Positions 52,385-64,000 of a stretch of DNA of 64,000 nt are shown in pieces. The stretch comes from Acanthacorydalis orientalis (taxonomy: Eukaryota > Arthropoda > Insecta > Megaloptera > Corydalidae): NCBI GenBank assembly GCA_034766995.1, contig CM068313.1, positions 16,283,012-16,347,011 on the forward strand. Reading direction: 5' to 3'. The position numbers were made by a program, and so were the translations under genes. The first letter of the stretch is position 1. Each line of letters begins with the position of its first letter. The notes under the pieces are model-generated. The model saw only the letters and a program-made list of their open reading frames with translations. It did no database searches and was not told where the DNA came from.

Positions 52385-53039
52385 CCTTTATTTTTTATTG
52401 TGTGCATATTTTAATATGGGTTTACAATAAGTCTTATGCAATTATGATACTTTGAATGATGATAATATTCTAGATAAACTCAAATCAAGAAACATGTATT
52501 TATGCATTAATAAATATTTTTAATCTTTAACAATTAAAACGCTAAATTAAAAATAATTTTTGTAAATACAAAGCCCCTATTGTATTGAACATTTCATTTA
52601 TTTAAAAACTTTAACAAGGTTTAACTTCTTCAAAAATAATAAAATCTTAACTTTTAAAATGAGTAAAATAATATATTGTCTCTAAAAATAATGAATCAAA
52701 AAAGCATAATACATTGTAAAGTATTAATACTCTTCTTTGTATTTAAACATATTTAATTAAAAACAGTTAAATTTTTAGTTTTAAAGATAAAAATATGTTT
52801 ATATATATATATATTCGATAGTTTTTTCTTTTTCATTTTGAATAAAAAAGAAATTTCTACTTTCGTACTCGCAAGACAAAAATAAAATTTTAAAATTCTT
52901 AAATAATTAATAATTAAAAATACTTAATAATTAATATATAATCACACAGATGTATATATTTATAAATCATTGTTATATTAAGATAAGAAATCTAATATAA
53001 AATATTAGATATATACAAATCAGAACCGAAGAGAAGTTT

Positions 53040-53190
53040 GCAGAAGTAAATTAAATTTTCTAGCGAAAACACATGTCGTGTGAGGTCTGTGTTTGCTCAA
53101 ACAGTAGATTCATTTCCGACTGTAAGAGGACCGCGGGGTACACTTTAATCAAGCTACCGTCAAATTAAAGGCGAAAACTTCTAAACAAAT
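53040..53190. other. Small GC-richer island
   Basis: Includes CGTGTGAGGTCTGTGTTTGC and AAGAGGACCGCGGGGTACAC. No open frame spans it. Candidate conserved non-coding DNA. Confidence 0.25.
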
Positions 53191-54180
53191 CTCATCGTGT
53201 AACCAAAACATATTTATTACACTGACCTTTTAAATCGTTAATTATTCTTCTGGTTCAATACGCGTGCTTCACACATTTTTCATTGAAACTTTCATCACAC
53301 TTCCCACAAACACACTCATTAATCCAACAAATTAGTCCGGCAAATGAAATTTATATATGGTTTAAATTAAATGTTATAATTTAATAAACACGTGAAATTT
53401 GTTTTTATCTTTGTTTATAGCTTAATATAAACATTCGAATTGTATTAAAATAATGTCTAATATTATTTAAAATTAGTTATTACATATTCAAATCATATAA
53501 AAGTAAGTTAATGTCATTTCAAAAAATTATATATATTCCGTTCATTATTTACTATTATTTTTTTAAAAAATATTGAATATTGGTGCTTTTGTGCTCAATA
53601 TGTGTATCCCGAATTAGTCAATTATTCCAAAATGCGTATTAGAGTTTGATAAATGTTTCCTAAATGTTTATCTCTTGAAGTATGCTTATCTTTAAAAAAT
53701 TTTCAATCTGCTTAAATAGTTTTATTGTAGTGCTGTAATAAATAGTGAGACAATAGGATTCATTATAAAAGATGTAAATTTAAATAATCTCGATTATTTT
53801 TAAATTATAAGTAAATTATTATAAAAAATATTTAACATTACAAAAAGTCATTTATCTAAATCTACAATTATTTTGTTGTGTGAGATGTTAATTCATTTTA
53901 ATGAGTGAATTTATCCACAGACAACAATTATTATTATTAAATTATTAAGTAAAGCATCGGAAAGCTTTTTAAAGCATTATTTAAATACTTATTTCTCTTT
54001 TCCAAAAATTACAAAAAAATGTTCTGATTAATAAATAATTATTGTTCATTTTTGATTTGCTGCTGATGTACATGTCGAAAATATCGTCTTCAGAGGTATC
54101 GAAAATTCTATTATAAGGAATTAAGACTCTTCGGTATCTGAGAGATGAAAATTTGATAATTTTTTCTATCCCCTAGCACT

Positions 54181-54260
54181 CTAAGAATAATGACATCAAA
54201 AATTATCAATAATTATTTATTGAACATTCTTGACTAGAAAAAATTTGATTTTTACATGTT
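54181..54260 (+). repeat. Dispersed AT-rich repeat, copy E
   Basis: TATCAATAATTATTTATTGA and ACATTCTTGACTAGAAAAAA match copies A and B in order. About 80 bp upstream the sequence is GC-richer (CTCTTCGGTATCTGAGAG) and may be part of a longer original unit. Confidence 0.5.
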
Positions 54261-54458
54261 TATTGTAGAATTTTCTTCTATTGCTTTAACAAATATTTCA
54301 TCTGTGATAGTATTTTTAATTTATTTTTTGTCATGTTTTATTTAATGAGTAAGTACACGTATTTAATTAATAATTACAACGCTTGAGTATTTATATTGTC
54401 TGTTCAATTTAAAAAGGAATAAAATAAGTTTGTATGCGTGTGTGTGTATATATATAGG

Positions 54459-54653
54459 ATGATTCAATTTAGGCTTTCATATGAAAGTATTAATAGGAGA
54501 TACAGGGGTTAAGAAAAATCATTTTTTTTTTTTAGTATTTTAGTTCAATTCAATACTAAAATACAATTAACTAAAAAAATAAATGGAGAACATGTTTTTT
54601 TTAAATTTTAGCGTTTTTTTAATACTTTCATGTGGAAGCCTAAATTGAATCAC
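54459..54653. mobile_element. MITE with 34-bp terminal inverted repeats
   Basis: The left end reads GATTCAATTTAGGCTTTCAT then ATGAAAGTATTAA. The right end is its complement (54619-54652) with about two changes. The 195-bp unit has no coding capacity and sits between a GT/TA array and a TA-rich segment, so a TA target is likely. The interior contains a second, smaller inverted repeat, TTTAGTATT/AATACTAAA. A diverged relative lies at 47552-47666. Confidence 0.8.
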
Positions 54654-54759
54654 TTTATATACATATATGTATGTATATAAATATGACATACTGTCTCGAA
54701 GATCACTGAATATATTATAGAATGCATATAAATGTTATAATTTCCATATTTAATAATCG

Positions 54760-55030
54760 TCATATGTGAAAGTTGTTTGTTGACACGTAAATTTATATTC
54801 GCTGATTGAACTTACATATATTCCTGAAATGATTGTGTTCGCAAAACGTGTTACTGACAGAAATACTAATGCTGATTCACCATGAACTGTGAATCTCACC
54901 ATGTTTTCAACCGTAAAATTGTAAATGCGAAATGCCCCTAAGGAATGGCAACACCAAAGATACGTGTTTACCCTCTCATCATGAGTAAATCTACAGTCTC
55001 CTCTTTTACTATCTCTATTGTCTATATTCA
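54760..55030 (-). other. Mixed-composition patch with a 93-codon minus frame
   Basis: The minus frame 54750-55031 includes RVNTYLWCCHSLGAFRIYNF and TVENMVRFTVHGESALVFLS. The composition is less biased than chance frames elsewhere, but no family is recognised and no splice or promoter context is evident. It may be an exon, a decayed gene, or a conserved non-coding patch. Confidence 0.2.
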
Positions 55031-55253
55031 AAGGAAATCTCTAATGCACACAGACACACACACACACATGTATATATATATATATATCGGTTTTCTTACA
55101 CAAACCGTTATTTTTCGAATTAAATAAATGTAAGACATGTAGTAGAAAATCTCGGTCATTTTATTCCAACAGAATAGACAATTAAGTAGATGTTTAAAGT
55201 TTTATTGCAAATTTCAATTTCGTTTCTATTTTTAATTATATTTCCTTATCTTT

Positions 55254-55299
<46 letters not shown>

Positions 55300-56266
55300 T
55301 AAGACTATCGTCAATCTTTATTTATCTACTACAAAATATACGTGTTTTCTATACTTTTCCGCTCGTTTCTGACAATAACCGTTTTCTTTCTCGTTTTCCT
55401 CACAAACTTTTGAATTTCAATCTCCTTTATGTGGTCTCTTTCGTAGCTTTATATTCCTAAAACACCAATTAAATGTATTCTTATTCGAAGGATATTGTTT
55501 TGTTTTCGTATAAAATCAATCCGTCGCCACTTAAATCTTTACATTTAGTACCTCTTGTGAGAAAAACTCGTATTCCTTCTTGTTTAATATGTTTTGCTGT
55601 TTTGTATAATTTATTCTTTTGTAGTTTACCGTTCTTATATATTATATCGTCTATATTTTCAGTAAATTATATAAAACTGAGTTTCAACAAATATTTTTTT
55701 CTCTATATTTAATACTTTTTTTTATTATAGATCGATAATCTCAGACATAGAGGAATATAAAATAAATACAATTAATTATAGCATCGATTAGCGGAAAAAT
55801 GTTTTTAAATTTTATGGTTATATTTTGAAAAGAAATAAACATAAGTTTAAATCCTAATTCATTGGCACCATATTGTGCTGATAATATATCTACAGTTTCT
55901 TCTCAAATCCGATTTTTTCTGAATTAAGCAAAAAATTCAATTAACTTGTATGTATTGATTCTCTACCAGTACTTGTCTCGAAGAAATGTGATCTTTTGAC
56001 CACGACATCATACTTCAATTCTCATCGTTATATGCTGAGAAATTTAGTCTCGAAAGTCAATCATGAAAATTTATTACTTACAATATCAGTCAGTCGATGA
56101 AATACATTTTGTATCATTTGATTTATTGAAACATTTCAAATATAGAAAAATAGCTTTAAAGAATCGTTTAGAGATTCAAACAAACTGGAAATCTTTTAGC
56201 TACAATTTTAAAAAAATGTTTCAATTTCAGAATATACACATATAATTTAATAATTGTTATGTAAAT

Positions 56267-56330
<64 letters not shown>

Positions 56331-56639
56331 TGTAGAATAGGCACATATTTTGAATAAATACTCTTACGTCGACAGTTTCATTTCATTTACTCCAATACAG
56401 AAGAAAAAATATCAAATATAAGAAAAAAATAACTTAATACATGATTCCTTGTATTGTCTGATTTATGCTAGCTTCGGATGTTATATTACTCACAAAAGCA
56501 TTTGTGGTCTTTTGTTCAACATACCTCAATTCCAAATACTACACATCTATGTATATGTATAAGCAGATCACACAAATACATTATATATATATATATATAT
56601 ATATACATATGTAACGCACCCTTGGTTCGTATCTACACA

Positions 56640-56830
56640 CAGCTGTAATGTGACCGATCATTGCTGTACCCTTTCTTTTCGTGATTGCAGAAGACGCACG
56701 ATTTCATCGTTCACCAGATTGTGCTCGGTTGGGTCGGAATCTTTCTTTGATAACACAGCACACGTCGCCATTGATATCATTCGCTCTAGCATGTGGTGCA
56801 CGTGCACGTGTGCGGCTTTTTGTTTTCGTT
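56640..56830. other. GC-richer island with tandem E-boxes
   Basis: Contains GTGCACGTGCACGTGTGC, giving two adjacent CACGTG E-boxes (56799-56804 and 56805-56810) and the perfect palindrome GTGCACGTGCAC (56796-56807). CACGTG is bound by Myc/Max/USF-type bHLH factors. The longest plus frame of the window (56650-57090) covers it, but it ends as a Tyr-Ile translation of the TA array and has no domain signature, so I do not call a gene. Confidence 0.35.
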
Positions 56831-57025
56831 TCACTTTAATCAGAAACAGTATAGTGTGTGTTCGTATACCTACAATAGCCTATTATATTTTAAATGAACT
56901 TGTATCAACAACGTTTTCGTATCTGTGCTCCTTCATTTATATTTTAATCGTAATGTTTTTCGACCGAAATAGACATTTTTTTTCTAAAAAAGATTTCTTT
57001 TATTCTTTTTCATTTCATAATTATA

Positions 57026-57091
<66 letters not shown>

Positions 57092-58699
57092 AAATGATTA
57101 AAACATCACTGAATTAATTTTTATTTTACATGCTTGACTTAAGGAAAAAAATATTTTTTTTAAATATTTATTTAATAAAAAAATCAACTTCATTAAATTA
57201 TTTTCATTTCAATAAAGTAAAATTAAAACAAAAATATATTATTTTTTAATATTTAAAACTTTTAGTTAATTTGAAATAAAAATATAAAACTGACTTGTAG
57301 GTAATAATAATTACAGATTATCAAAATGAAGACAAATATTTTTCTCCAAATAACAAGTTCTTTAAGAAAAAAATGTTTTAATTTCAAAAAAATATATATT
57401 AAACATTTATACATAGTTTTAAACTTTGCATAATACTATATTTTTTATTTAAATGCTTTTAGTATTCATCGGAGATTTAAAAATTAATCATTTGAAACAT
57501 TTGCTTTTTAACAGAAATATGACATACTGAAAATTAAAAGACATACATAAATTTTAATCAATAACGTAATAAATTAAATTTACTACTCACAGATGTCGCA
57601 ATTTATTAAATAATAATTCTCTTGATATTAATTAATTTCTTACTTTACAATATGTCTACAAATTTTAATTAAATGTTTCTGATTTTAAAAATAAAATTCA
57701 ATTACAAAAACTATTTTAATTTTATGACATTTTCACAGTGGAAATATCTCGAAAATTTATAAAAGTAAATTGATAATGTATTGAAGTACTAACCGTAATA
57801 TATAAATATAAATTTACACTTCCGAAATAATTTCTTTTTAACTTCTGATTTTTCAATTATCTGTAACGATTAACAAACTTCCAAATAACAAAAATTAAAA
57901 AATATTTAAATGATTTAATTTCGTACAAATATTGAGGAATAAAATATGGAATGCAAAATTGAATTAAATTTCAATATATAATTAACAAAAATCAATGTCC
58001 TAGCGACATTTGTATTTAATTAACTCAATTATTTTCATTATTAATTTTATTTGATCTTTCTTTAAATAAAAAAATGAATAAATACGGATTCAATTAGAAA
58101 TTGAGTATTAGATTATTGGTGATAAACCCGAAGATAAAAATATTTTTTTCTAAAGGTCATTTGAAAACATCTGTGTCATTTGTCATCATACATTTCATTT
58201 GAAAGAATCTGTATAAAAATCGAAGAGACTATTTTTCATTTACCTTGTGTGTGTTTATTTTTTTTTATTTATTAAAAATCAACAAAATTAAAATTGGGGT
58301 AAATTTTGTACACAAAATTTTATATGTAAAAATATTTTGTCAAATGATTAAAAAGAAAATCGAATAATGTTTGTAAACAATGTAGAATCAACATTCCATA
58401 TTACATTATTTAAACAATAAGGTTTTCTTTTTTAATAAGTTACATTTATGGCTATCTTCACCAGATGAAAGTCAATAAGATTTATAATTGAACGTACAAT
58501 GAGAGAAAGGATTTCACTATTTGCTTAAGTGAACCAAAACGTTAACTTTATGCATGTCTTAAGCTCATATTTATAGTAAACTCTGCGAATCCCTAGAATT
58601 AAGCCCGTGCGATTAAGTCCAGATCTTGGATGACCTTGTGTAACATTAATCTATTTGAGTGATATTACAACAGTTATAGTGTACTGTTGAGACTATGTC

Positions 58700-58930
58700 C
58701 ACGAAAACATTAGAACATTAGTTTTGGGTGTGCGCTCTCGCATGTACGTGCGTTGGAGTGTGTAGAAACCGCCATTTCCAATTTGATATGTACATTGAAG
58801 TTGACAAACGAGCACAGCCTACTCCAATAATGAGCTCACCACTGCATGTTTATGTTTACGTGCTGTCGCTCTGCCAAATTGGCCAAACAAAGTGTTGGTT
58901 TCGGCTCTTTAATTTTGTTAATGTATCGTC
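58700..58930. other. GC-richer island
   Basis: Contains GGGTGTGCGCTCTCGCATG, CGTGCGTTGGAGTGTG and CTGTCGCTCTGCCAAATTGG. Two overlapping frames in different phases (95 and 62 codons) cross it, neither with a recognised motif. A little upstream, GAATTAAGCCCGTGCGATTA carries a doubled ATTAAG word. Confidence 0.25.
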
Positions 58931-59345
58931 AGTCTTTGTCAGAATTAAATTACAATCGTCCATGTTTGTTTTCTCCAGGAAAAAAAGCACATACATTTTA
59001 TACGATATACAGTAATTTGTACTCTATGAAATAAGGATATTTTTGTATACTGTCACAAGAAAAAATTGAAAATAAATTAACCAAGTATGTGTGTGTATAT
59101 ATATATATATTAAAATCAGATTTGAGAACAATTTATTTTAGCTAAATACAAGTTTGTGTCTGAAATATAATTTATAGTTCGAAAATGGACAACCAATAAA
59201 TATGAAAAATAAATATCAATTCTATTATTATGTAAAAATAATAAATACTCTTTATATTATATTACTTGAAATTCCAAAATATTGTATTAAATAGGGAACA
59301 GTATTTAATGATTATAAGAAATTATTATATAACATTTATAAATAA

Positions 59346-59418
59346 CTAGGGGGCTCTGCCTCCTACTTGCTATGCTCGCCGAACCCCGGGGGGCTCCGCC
59401 ACCGCTCGCTTTGCTTGT
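59346..59418 (+). repeat. GC-rich dispersed repeat, copy 2
   Basis: Starts ACTAGGGGGCTCTGCC, continues TCCTACTTGCTATGCTCGCC, then CCCCGGGGGGCTCCGCC and CTCGCTTTGCTTG. The two GGGGGCTC(T/C)GCC units make it internally repetitive. It aligns with 47118-47179. A TA array starts 26 bp downstream (59445-59490), while in copy 1 the array is directly upstream. Confidence 0.75.
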
Positions 59419-59442
59419 ATCGCATATATTCGTCCAATATCG

Positions 59443-59493
<51 letters not shown>

Positions 59494-60312
59494 TTAATAA
59501 TCTGTTCTGAGAAAAATATTGTTTTAATGGAATATTTTTAAGCGTTTAGCATTCATACTTTAGCGTTTCGAATTAAAGAATAATTCGAACACAAGTGAGC
59601 AATCGGGGTGTGTTTTTAATTATAATTTGTTTCGGGTGCTAATGACACTAGCTATCAAAGCACCCTAAAACCTCAATAACCAACCATAATAGTATGTCTA
59701 TATAATCATTCTCGCTGTTGAATGTTATTAAATGTGTTCCACTCGCAAATGTATTGCTACGTTGTTGTTTTATATAAAGTCGCACATTTAATTTTAGTTG
59801 TTATGATACCAATAATATAAGTTTTCGGGCAACTTCAAGTGTCATCGATAATAATAATTTAAAACAAAATCTCTACATGCTTTTTTAAAAAAAAATGTAC
59901 ATTTTTTTCAAATTTTACGGAACATTTTTTTATATACAGATAGATATTATCTAAGTGAACGAGTGTACTCTAAAGTAAGGTACCATAGACAGAGAATCAA
60001 TCCAAATTCTCTACAAACTCACCTTCTTATGTAATTGAACGCGCACGTGCGTGTGTATGTATATATATATATATGTTCTCTTATTTTTTATTATACAAAG
60101 TATAATTATTTGTAATAAAATACAATTTTATAAACCATTTCTTGTAATTAAATAAATTGTTCATGTGAAGTATTTAATTCAAATTGTAAATAATGAGTTA
60201 TCAAAGGCTGCATTTCAAGTGTTATATATTATCTTTATGTAGTATTAAATATTAATATACATATATATGTATAGGAAGAGAAAGAGTAATAAAAATACTT
60301 TTTTATACACAC

Positions 60313-60370
<58 letters not shown>

Positions 60371-60615
60371 ATATATATATATATGTATGTATGTATGTAT
60401 TTATATGATTAGTTGAATATAATTATAGGTATGAATAGTGATATTAATGGAATTAATCATGTATGTGGGAACACAATATAAGTTTTGATTAACACGTACG
60501 AAACACCAATATTTTGATTTGCAGTTAATTTTATTATGTTAAATAATACAGCTCTGCTTATCAAATAACGAACATTCGCAAAATCATATACGTGCATGTG
60601 TTGTGCTATAGTTTG

Positions 60616-60648
<33 letters not shown>

Positions 60649-62245
60649 TCGTTTTTGAAATATGGTACCTAACCATCAATGTAATGTAGATAGAAATTCT
60701 ATTTCATTGTCTCGTTAGAGATGGATGTTTTGGAGTACAACAAAAGAAAAAAAAAACGGAAATGGTATTGTATTTGTACGTCTATTGTGTGCATCTCAGC
60801 CAGAAGGAATTTCTCTTTTCGTGAGCTTTTCAACACATTTTCGTAAGCTAAAATCTTTTGCGTAGAGTTGCGTGCTTATCTTTAAAAGTATAAGTGCGAG
60901 ACCAGTTGATTTGTGCAATTGGATTTTCTCACTCAATTTCGTTAATGCTCATTCGCGGGAACATTCACTCCGGTCGTTTAGAACATAAATTTATGTCCAT
61001 TATAAGTTTAGATATACCGTTTTTATCAAACTTTTCTAATTATCAATTTTCAAGTTTATTAAAACCGTTTGCGATTTGAGATATTTCTATTTTATTTTAT
61101 ATTTGATTGAACATTTCGATTCTCGTACACAAATATAAAATATTTATCTTATTAACTTACAAATAAAAAATATGATTACTATTTTTATTTGTAATGTGTT
61201 AAATAAGTGACATTGTACGAGTATTTCTTGCAAACATGTAACTTTTTTTAGAATATGTTGAATTCAATCTGAATTTTTAATTTATACGAAATCTCTTTCA
61301 GTAAAATTTGAATTTAATTATAATTCGAACATTAAAGTATTATTCATAAATTCATATTAAATTCCTGTATACTTCGATAATATCGTTCATTAAAATATAT
61401 ATTTTTTTAGAAAAATGGCCTTCTACTTTCTAGAAGCAATTAAATTAATAATCCTTTTCCATGTTTGCATGGATTTGTAATAATTATATATATATATATA
61501 TATATTTATACAACGATATATCTAGAAATATTTTTTCCTTCAAAATAAAAAGTCTATATTTGCTAAACTTTGAAAAATATTCATTATTTAAAACATGGTT
61601 ATTGAAGATAAAAATATTTAAAGGTTAAAATATAAATATTAAAAACAAAAACTCCAACAAAATTCATTTCAAATTTTCTCTGTAGATTTATTTTGTAAAA
61701 AAATAAATAAATTTCAACAAAATCTTTTAAATTAATAAAGGTTTTTAATAATATTTCAACTTATTGTAATTCAATATCAAGTTCGTTCAATCGATTTTAT
61801 TTAATGCCACAAAAGAAAACTTATAAAATTAACTTTAAAATAAAATTAATCTCTAGCAACAAACGTATAAAATATAAGCTTTGTTCAGCTATACAATTCT
61901 ACTGAAATAATGTTTTCCGGGAATTTGATTTAAACTCTGGAAATGAACATTTCACTTTAAATGATTATCTCTGAGGTATTTCTGTCCACATTTTTGTGAA
62001 ATTATAATACTTTTTTATCTTAGCTAAATATTTTTATATGAATTTTCGATTGTTCAAAAATATCTACAACTAATATTCTATTAATAATTTGTTACTTTTT
62101 TTATAATTTAGGACTAAAATTTAGGGCATATAAATCTGATAAAATTTAATATATTTTTTAATTAATAAATTTCATTTAAATACTGGAAACATACCAAGAA
62201 AATATATTTTTTAGTGTGAAATATGTACCAGTTATTCATGTATCA

Positions 62246-62306
<61 letters not shown>

Positions 62307-62867
62307 AATTTTCAAATATACCACAGTCTTATATACATTTAAAACAGTTCAACTGATAGAGCTATAACTTAAAATTCAAACCGAAATATACACACATTCA
62401 TAATGCACAACCACTTTATGCACTTTTTATCTTCGTTTTTTGATATATTTACCGGAAAGAATGAGCTACGTAAAAATAAATCTATTTATTTGCGCTACGT
62501 ACGCCTACGTATGCTTATTTTGTTTAGATACTGTTTGTTACATTTCTAGATACGAAGAAACTCAAAGTTTAGTCAATAAACATACTTTACATCTACGGAG
62601 TGTGAACCCATGTTTTTGTGATAAGTGGAGTTTTTATGATACAGAAAAAAGAATGAATAACGCAATAGAAAAAAATGAAACGAAGACTCCATGACAAATG
62701 ATATATTTCTTTTCGATAATATACTAGCTCCAAGGCAAAAAGAATCTTTGCCGAGGATTAGATTATATCAGTTAGTCGTAGGTTCGACCAGAATACTATA
62801 TAAATATAAATCACTTGTCAGGTTGTTATTTAGTATTGATTTATATATACATATACATAATATTATA

Positions 62868-62904
<37 letters not shown>

Positions 62905-63735
62905 GAAAAATGTATCATTTTCTTTTCCTGCTATCGTCAAAAAATAGATGATATATCCTAGATGAAATATCCAAGACAATTTTGACGGTAATTTTATTCT
63001 TTCAATCAAAGATAAATGCATAATAAAATGTCTATAAAATATTATTTTTATATCTTTCTAAATATTCAAGATTTTATTTATTAGACGACTTTATATTTTA
63101 TTTAAGATAATAAAAATGATTCAGTTTATACTAAAATCAATATTGCCAATTTGTTTAAATTATATATATATATATCCAGAAAATCCATTATAAATGTACA
63201 TATAAATTCACAAATCTTTCAATCAAGAGATCATAATTTAATGGACAGTAAATATTCTTTATAAAAAATGTGGTAAGTTTTAATGAAAAATAATATTAAT
63301 AAATAATATTTAAAACCTAGAAATGTTTACATTCTATTACAGGTGTATATATAGTTTCTCACTGAAAACATATGGTCATTGGTTAATCAAAATTTATATT
63401 TTGTTTTTATTTAAGTATTATAAAAAAGACAACATGAACATCAAAATGTACAAAATATAATTTAAAAATTAAAATTTTATAATAACAAAATATTGATATT
63501 CTACAAAACAAATTTGTTTCTAAAAAAGTACTGTAAAAAATTTTTAATATTTTGTAACTGATATTAAATTTTAACTTGTGTTCTAGAAAAGTATTCAGTG
63601 CCATTAAATACACTGAATATAAAATACATAATTCGAATGGCTGTTTAAATAACCTTAAAAATCTTTAATTATGAAATACATAATAAATTACAATCTTAAG
63701 AGTAAATTTGATCAAGTGATTCATATTTTAAAACC

Positions 63736-63784
<49 letters not shown>

Positions 63785-63939
63785 TTTAAATGTATCAATG
63801 TAAATATAATGATTTAAACATTTTTAATTCATAAAATTCTCAATTTTTCATAGCGTGCTATGTAAATTTTCAATTCCAATTTGTAGTTTTATTTTTTTAA
63901 CATATAACAATTTAATTATTTAATATATTTCTGTAGTGT

Positions 63940-63993
<54 letters not shown>

Positions 63994-64000
63994 TGGGTAA
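59419..64000. other. AT-rich stretch with arrays
   Basis: Arrays lie at 59445-59490, 60061-60074, 60306-60400 (compound TA/TG/TATG), 60615-60648, 61484-61506, 62247-62307, 62871-62902, 63160-63176, 63739-63782 and 63940-63994. A mixed-composition patch at 60770-60990 is listed separately. Frames at 60894, 62440 and 63407 have no recognisable family. Confidence 0.75.
60770..60990. other. Small GC-richer island
   Basis: Contains GTGTGCATCTCAGCCAGAAG, TAGAGTTGCGTGCTTATC and CATTCGCGGGAACATTCAC. A 61-codon frame starting at 60894 lies in its right half without family support. Candidate conserved non-coding DNA. Confidence 0.25.

Larger units (their letters stand above)
50233..54458. other. AT-rich stretch with arrays
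   Basis: Arrays lie at 50594-50626 (TA then GA), 51435-51498, 52106-52178, 52340-52381 and 52799-52815, with GT/TA at 54436-54457. A possible transposon terminus at 52272-52307, an island at 53040-53190 and one dispersed-repeat copy are listed separately. The overlapping frames at 50305, 50342 and 50430 are in three phases over one segment and have no family support. Confidence 0.75.
54654..59345. other. AT-rich stretch with arrays and three GC-richer patches
   Basis: Arrays: 55046-55088 (CA then TA), 55258-55295, 56275-56328, 56582-56610, 57029-57089 and 59086-59111 (TG then TA). Patches at 54760-55030, 56640-56830 and 58700-58930 are listed separately. The interval 57110-58580 is nearly featureless AT-rich DNA. 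Confidence 0.75.

Noticed and set aside
56650..57090. The longest open frame, 146 codons, plus strand
   Set aside because: Its final quarter is the Tyr-Ile translation of a TA array, the remainder shows no domain, and no promoter or splice context was found. The GC island beneath it may be functional without being coding.
62781..62800. GGTTCGACC as a tRNA T-loop
   Set aside because: The flanking bases do not pair into a T stem and no A box or acceptor stem is present.

Overview
This window looks like extremely AT-rich nuclear DNA of an animal, most likely an arthropod. The basis is the mixture of degenerate mariner, piggyBac and Helitron-like elements, more than sixty (TA)n microsatellite arrays (about one per kb), and base composition that by eye is roughly four-fifths A+T. 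There are no operons, rRNA genes, intact tRNA genes, CRISPR arrays or long open frames. The species cannot be named from the sequence alone.

I find no intact protein-coding gene. Most open frames longer than 60 codons are chance frames or translations of TA and CT repeats (runs of Tyr-Ile or Leu-Ser). The coding material I can defend is transposon debris: two internally deleted mariner copies (7121-7677 and 20832-21375) that still read as the N-terminal DNA-binding half of the transposase, and a 1.16-kb piggyBac relic (15577-16736) with TTAA target sites, matching termini and a decayed C-terminal cysteine-rich segment. A further minus-strand stretch (26185-26519) reads like broken, unrecognised coding sequence, and 28279-28422 could be a small terminal exon.

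Layout. 1-7.1 kb: intergenic AT-rich DNA, a GC-richer island near 5.4 kb, a small hairpin and a duplicated 34-bp motif. 7.1-21.4 kb: the two mariner derivatives, the piggyBac relic, a palindrome-rich GC island at 18.6 kb, a heat-shock-element-like site and tRNA-like fossils near 19.8 kb. 21-33 kb: mostly arrays plus the broken coding remnant, the possible exon and a GC-richer island near 29.9 kb. 33-45 kb: two Helitron-like elements, one carrying a nested 82-bp TTAA element, a 214-bp near-perfect fold-back, and islands at 36.0 and 38.6 kb. 45-55 kb: the densest TA arrays, two MITEs set between TA arrays, a 946-bp element with 110-bp inverted termini, and a GC-rich repeat. 55-64 kb: more arrays, islands at 56.7, 58.8 and 60.9 kb, and a second GC-rich repeat copy.

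The most informative result is transposon archaeology. The two mariner copies share the same internal deletion, so the deleted form itself moved. The two Helitron-like copies act as filled and empty alleles for the nested TTAA insertion. The GC-richer islands, several with palindromic factor-like sites, are the best candidates for conserved regulatory DNA or unrecognised exons in what is otherwise a gene desert or a very long intron.
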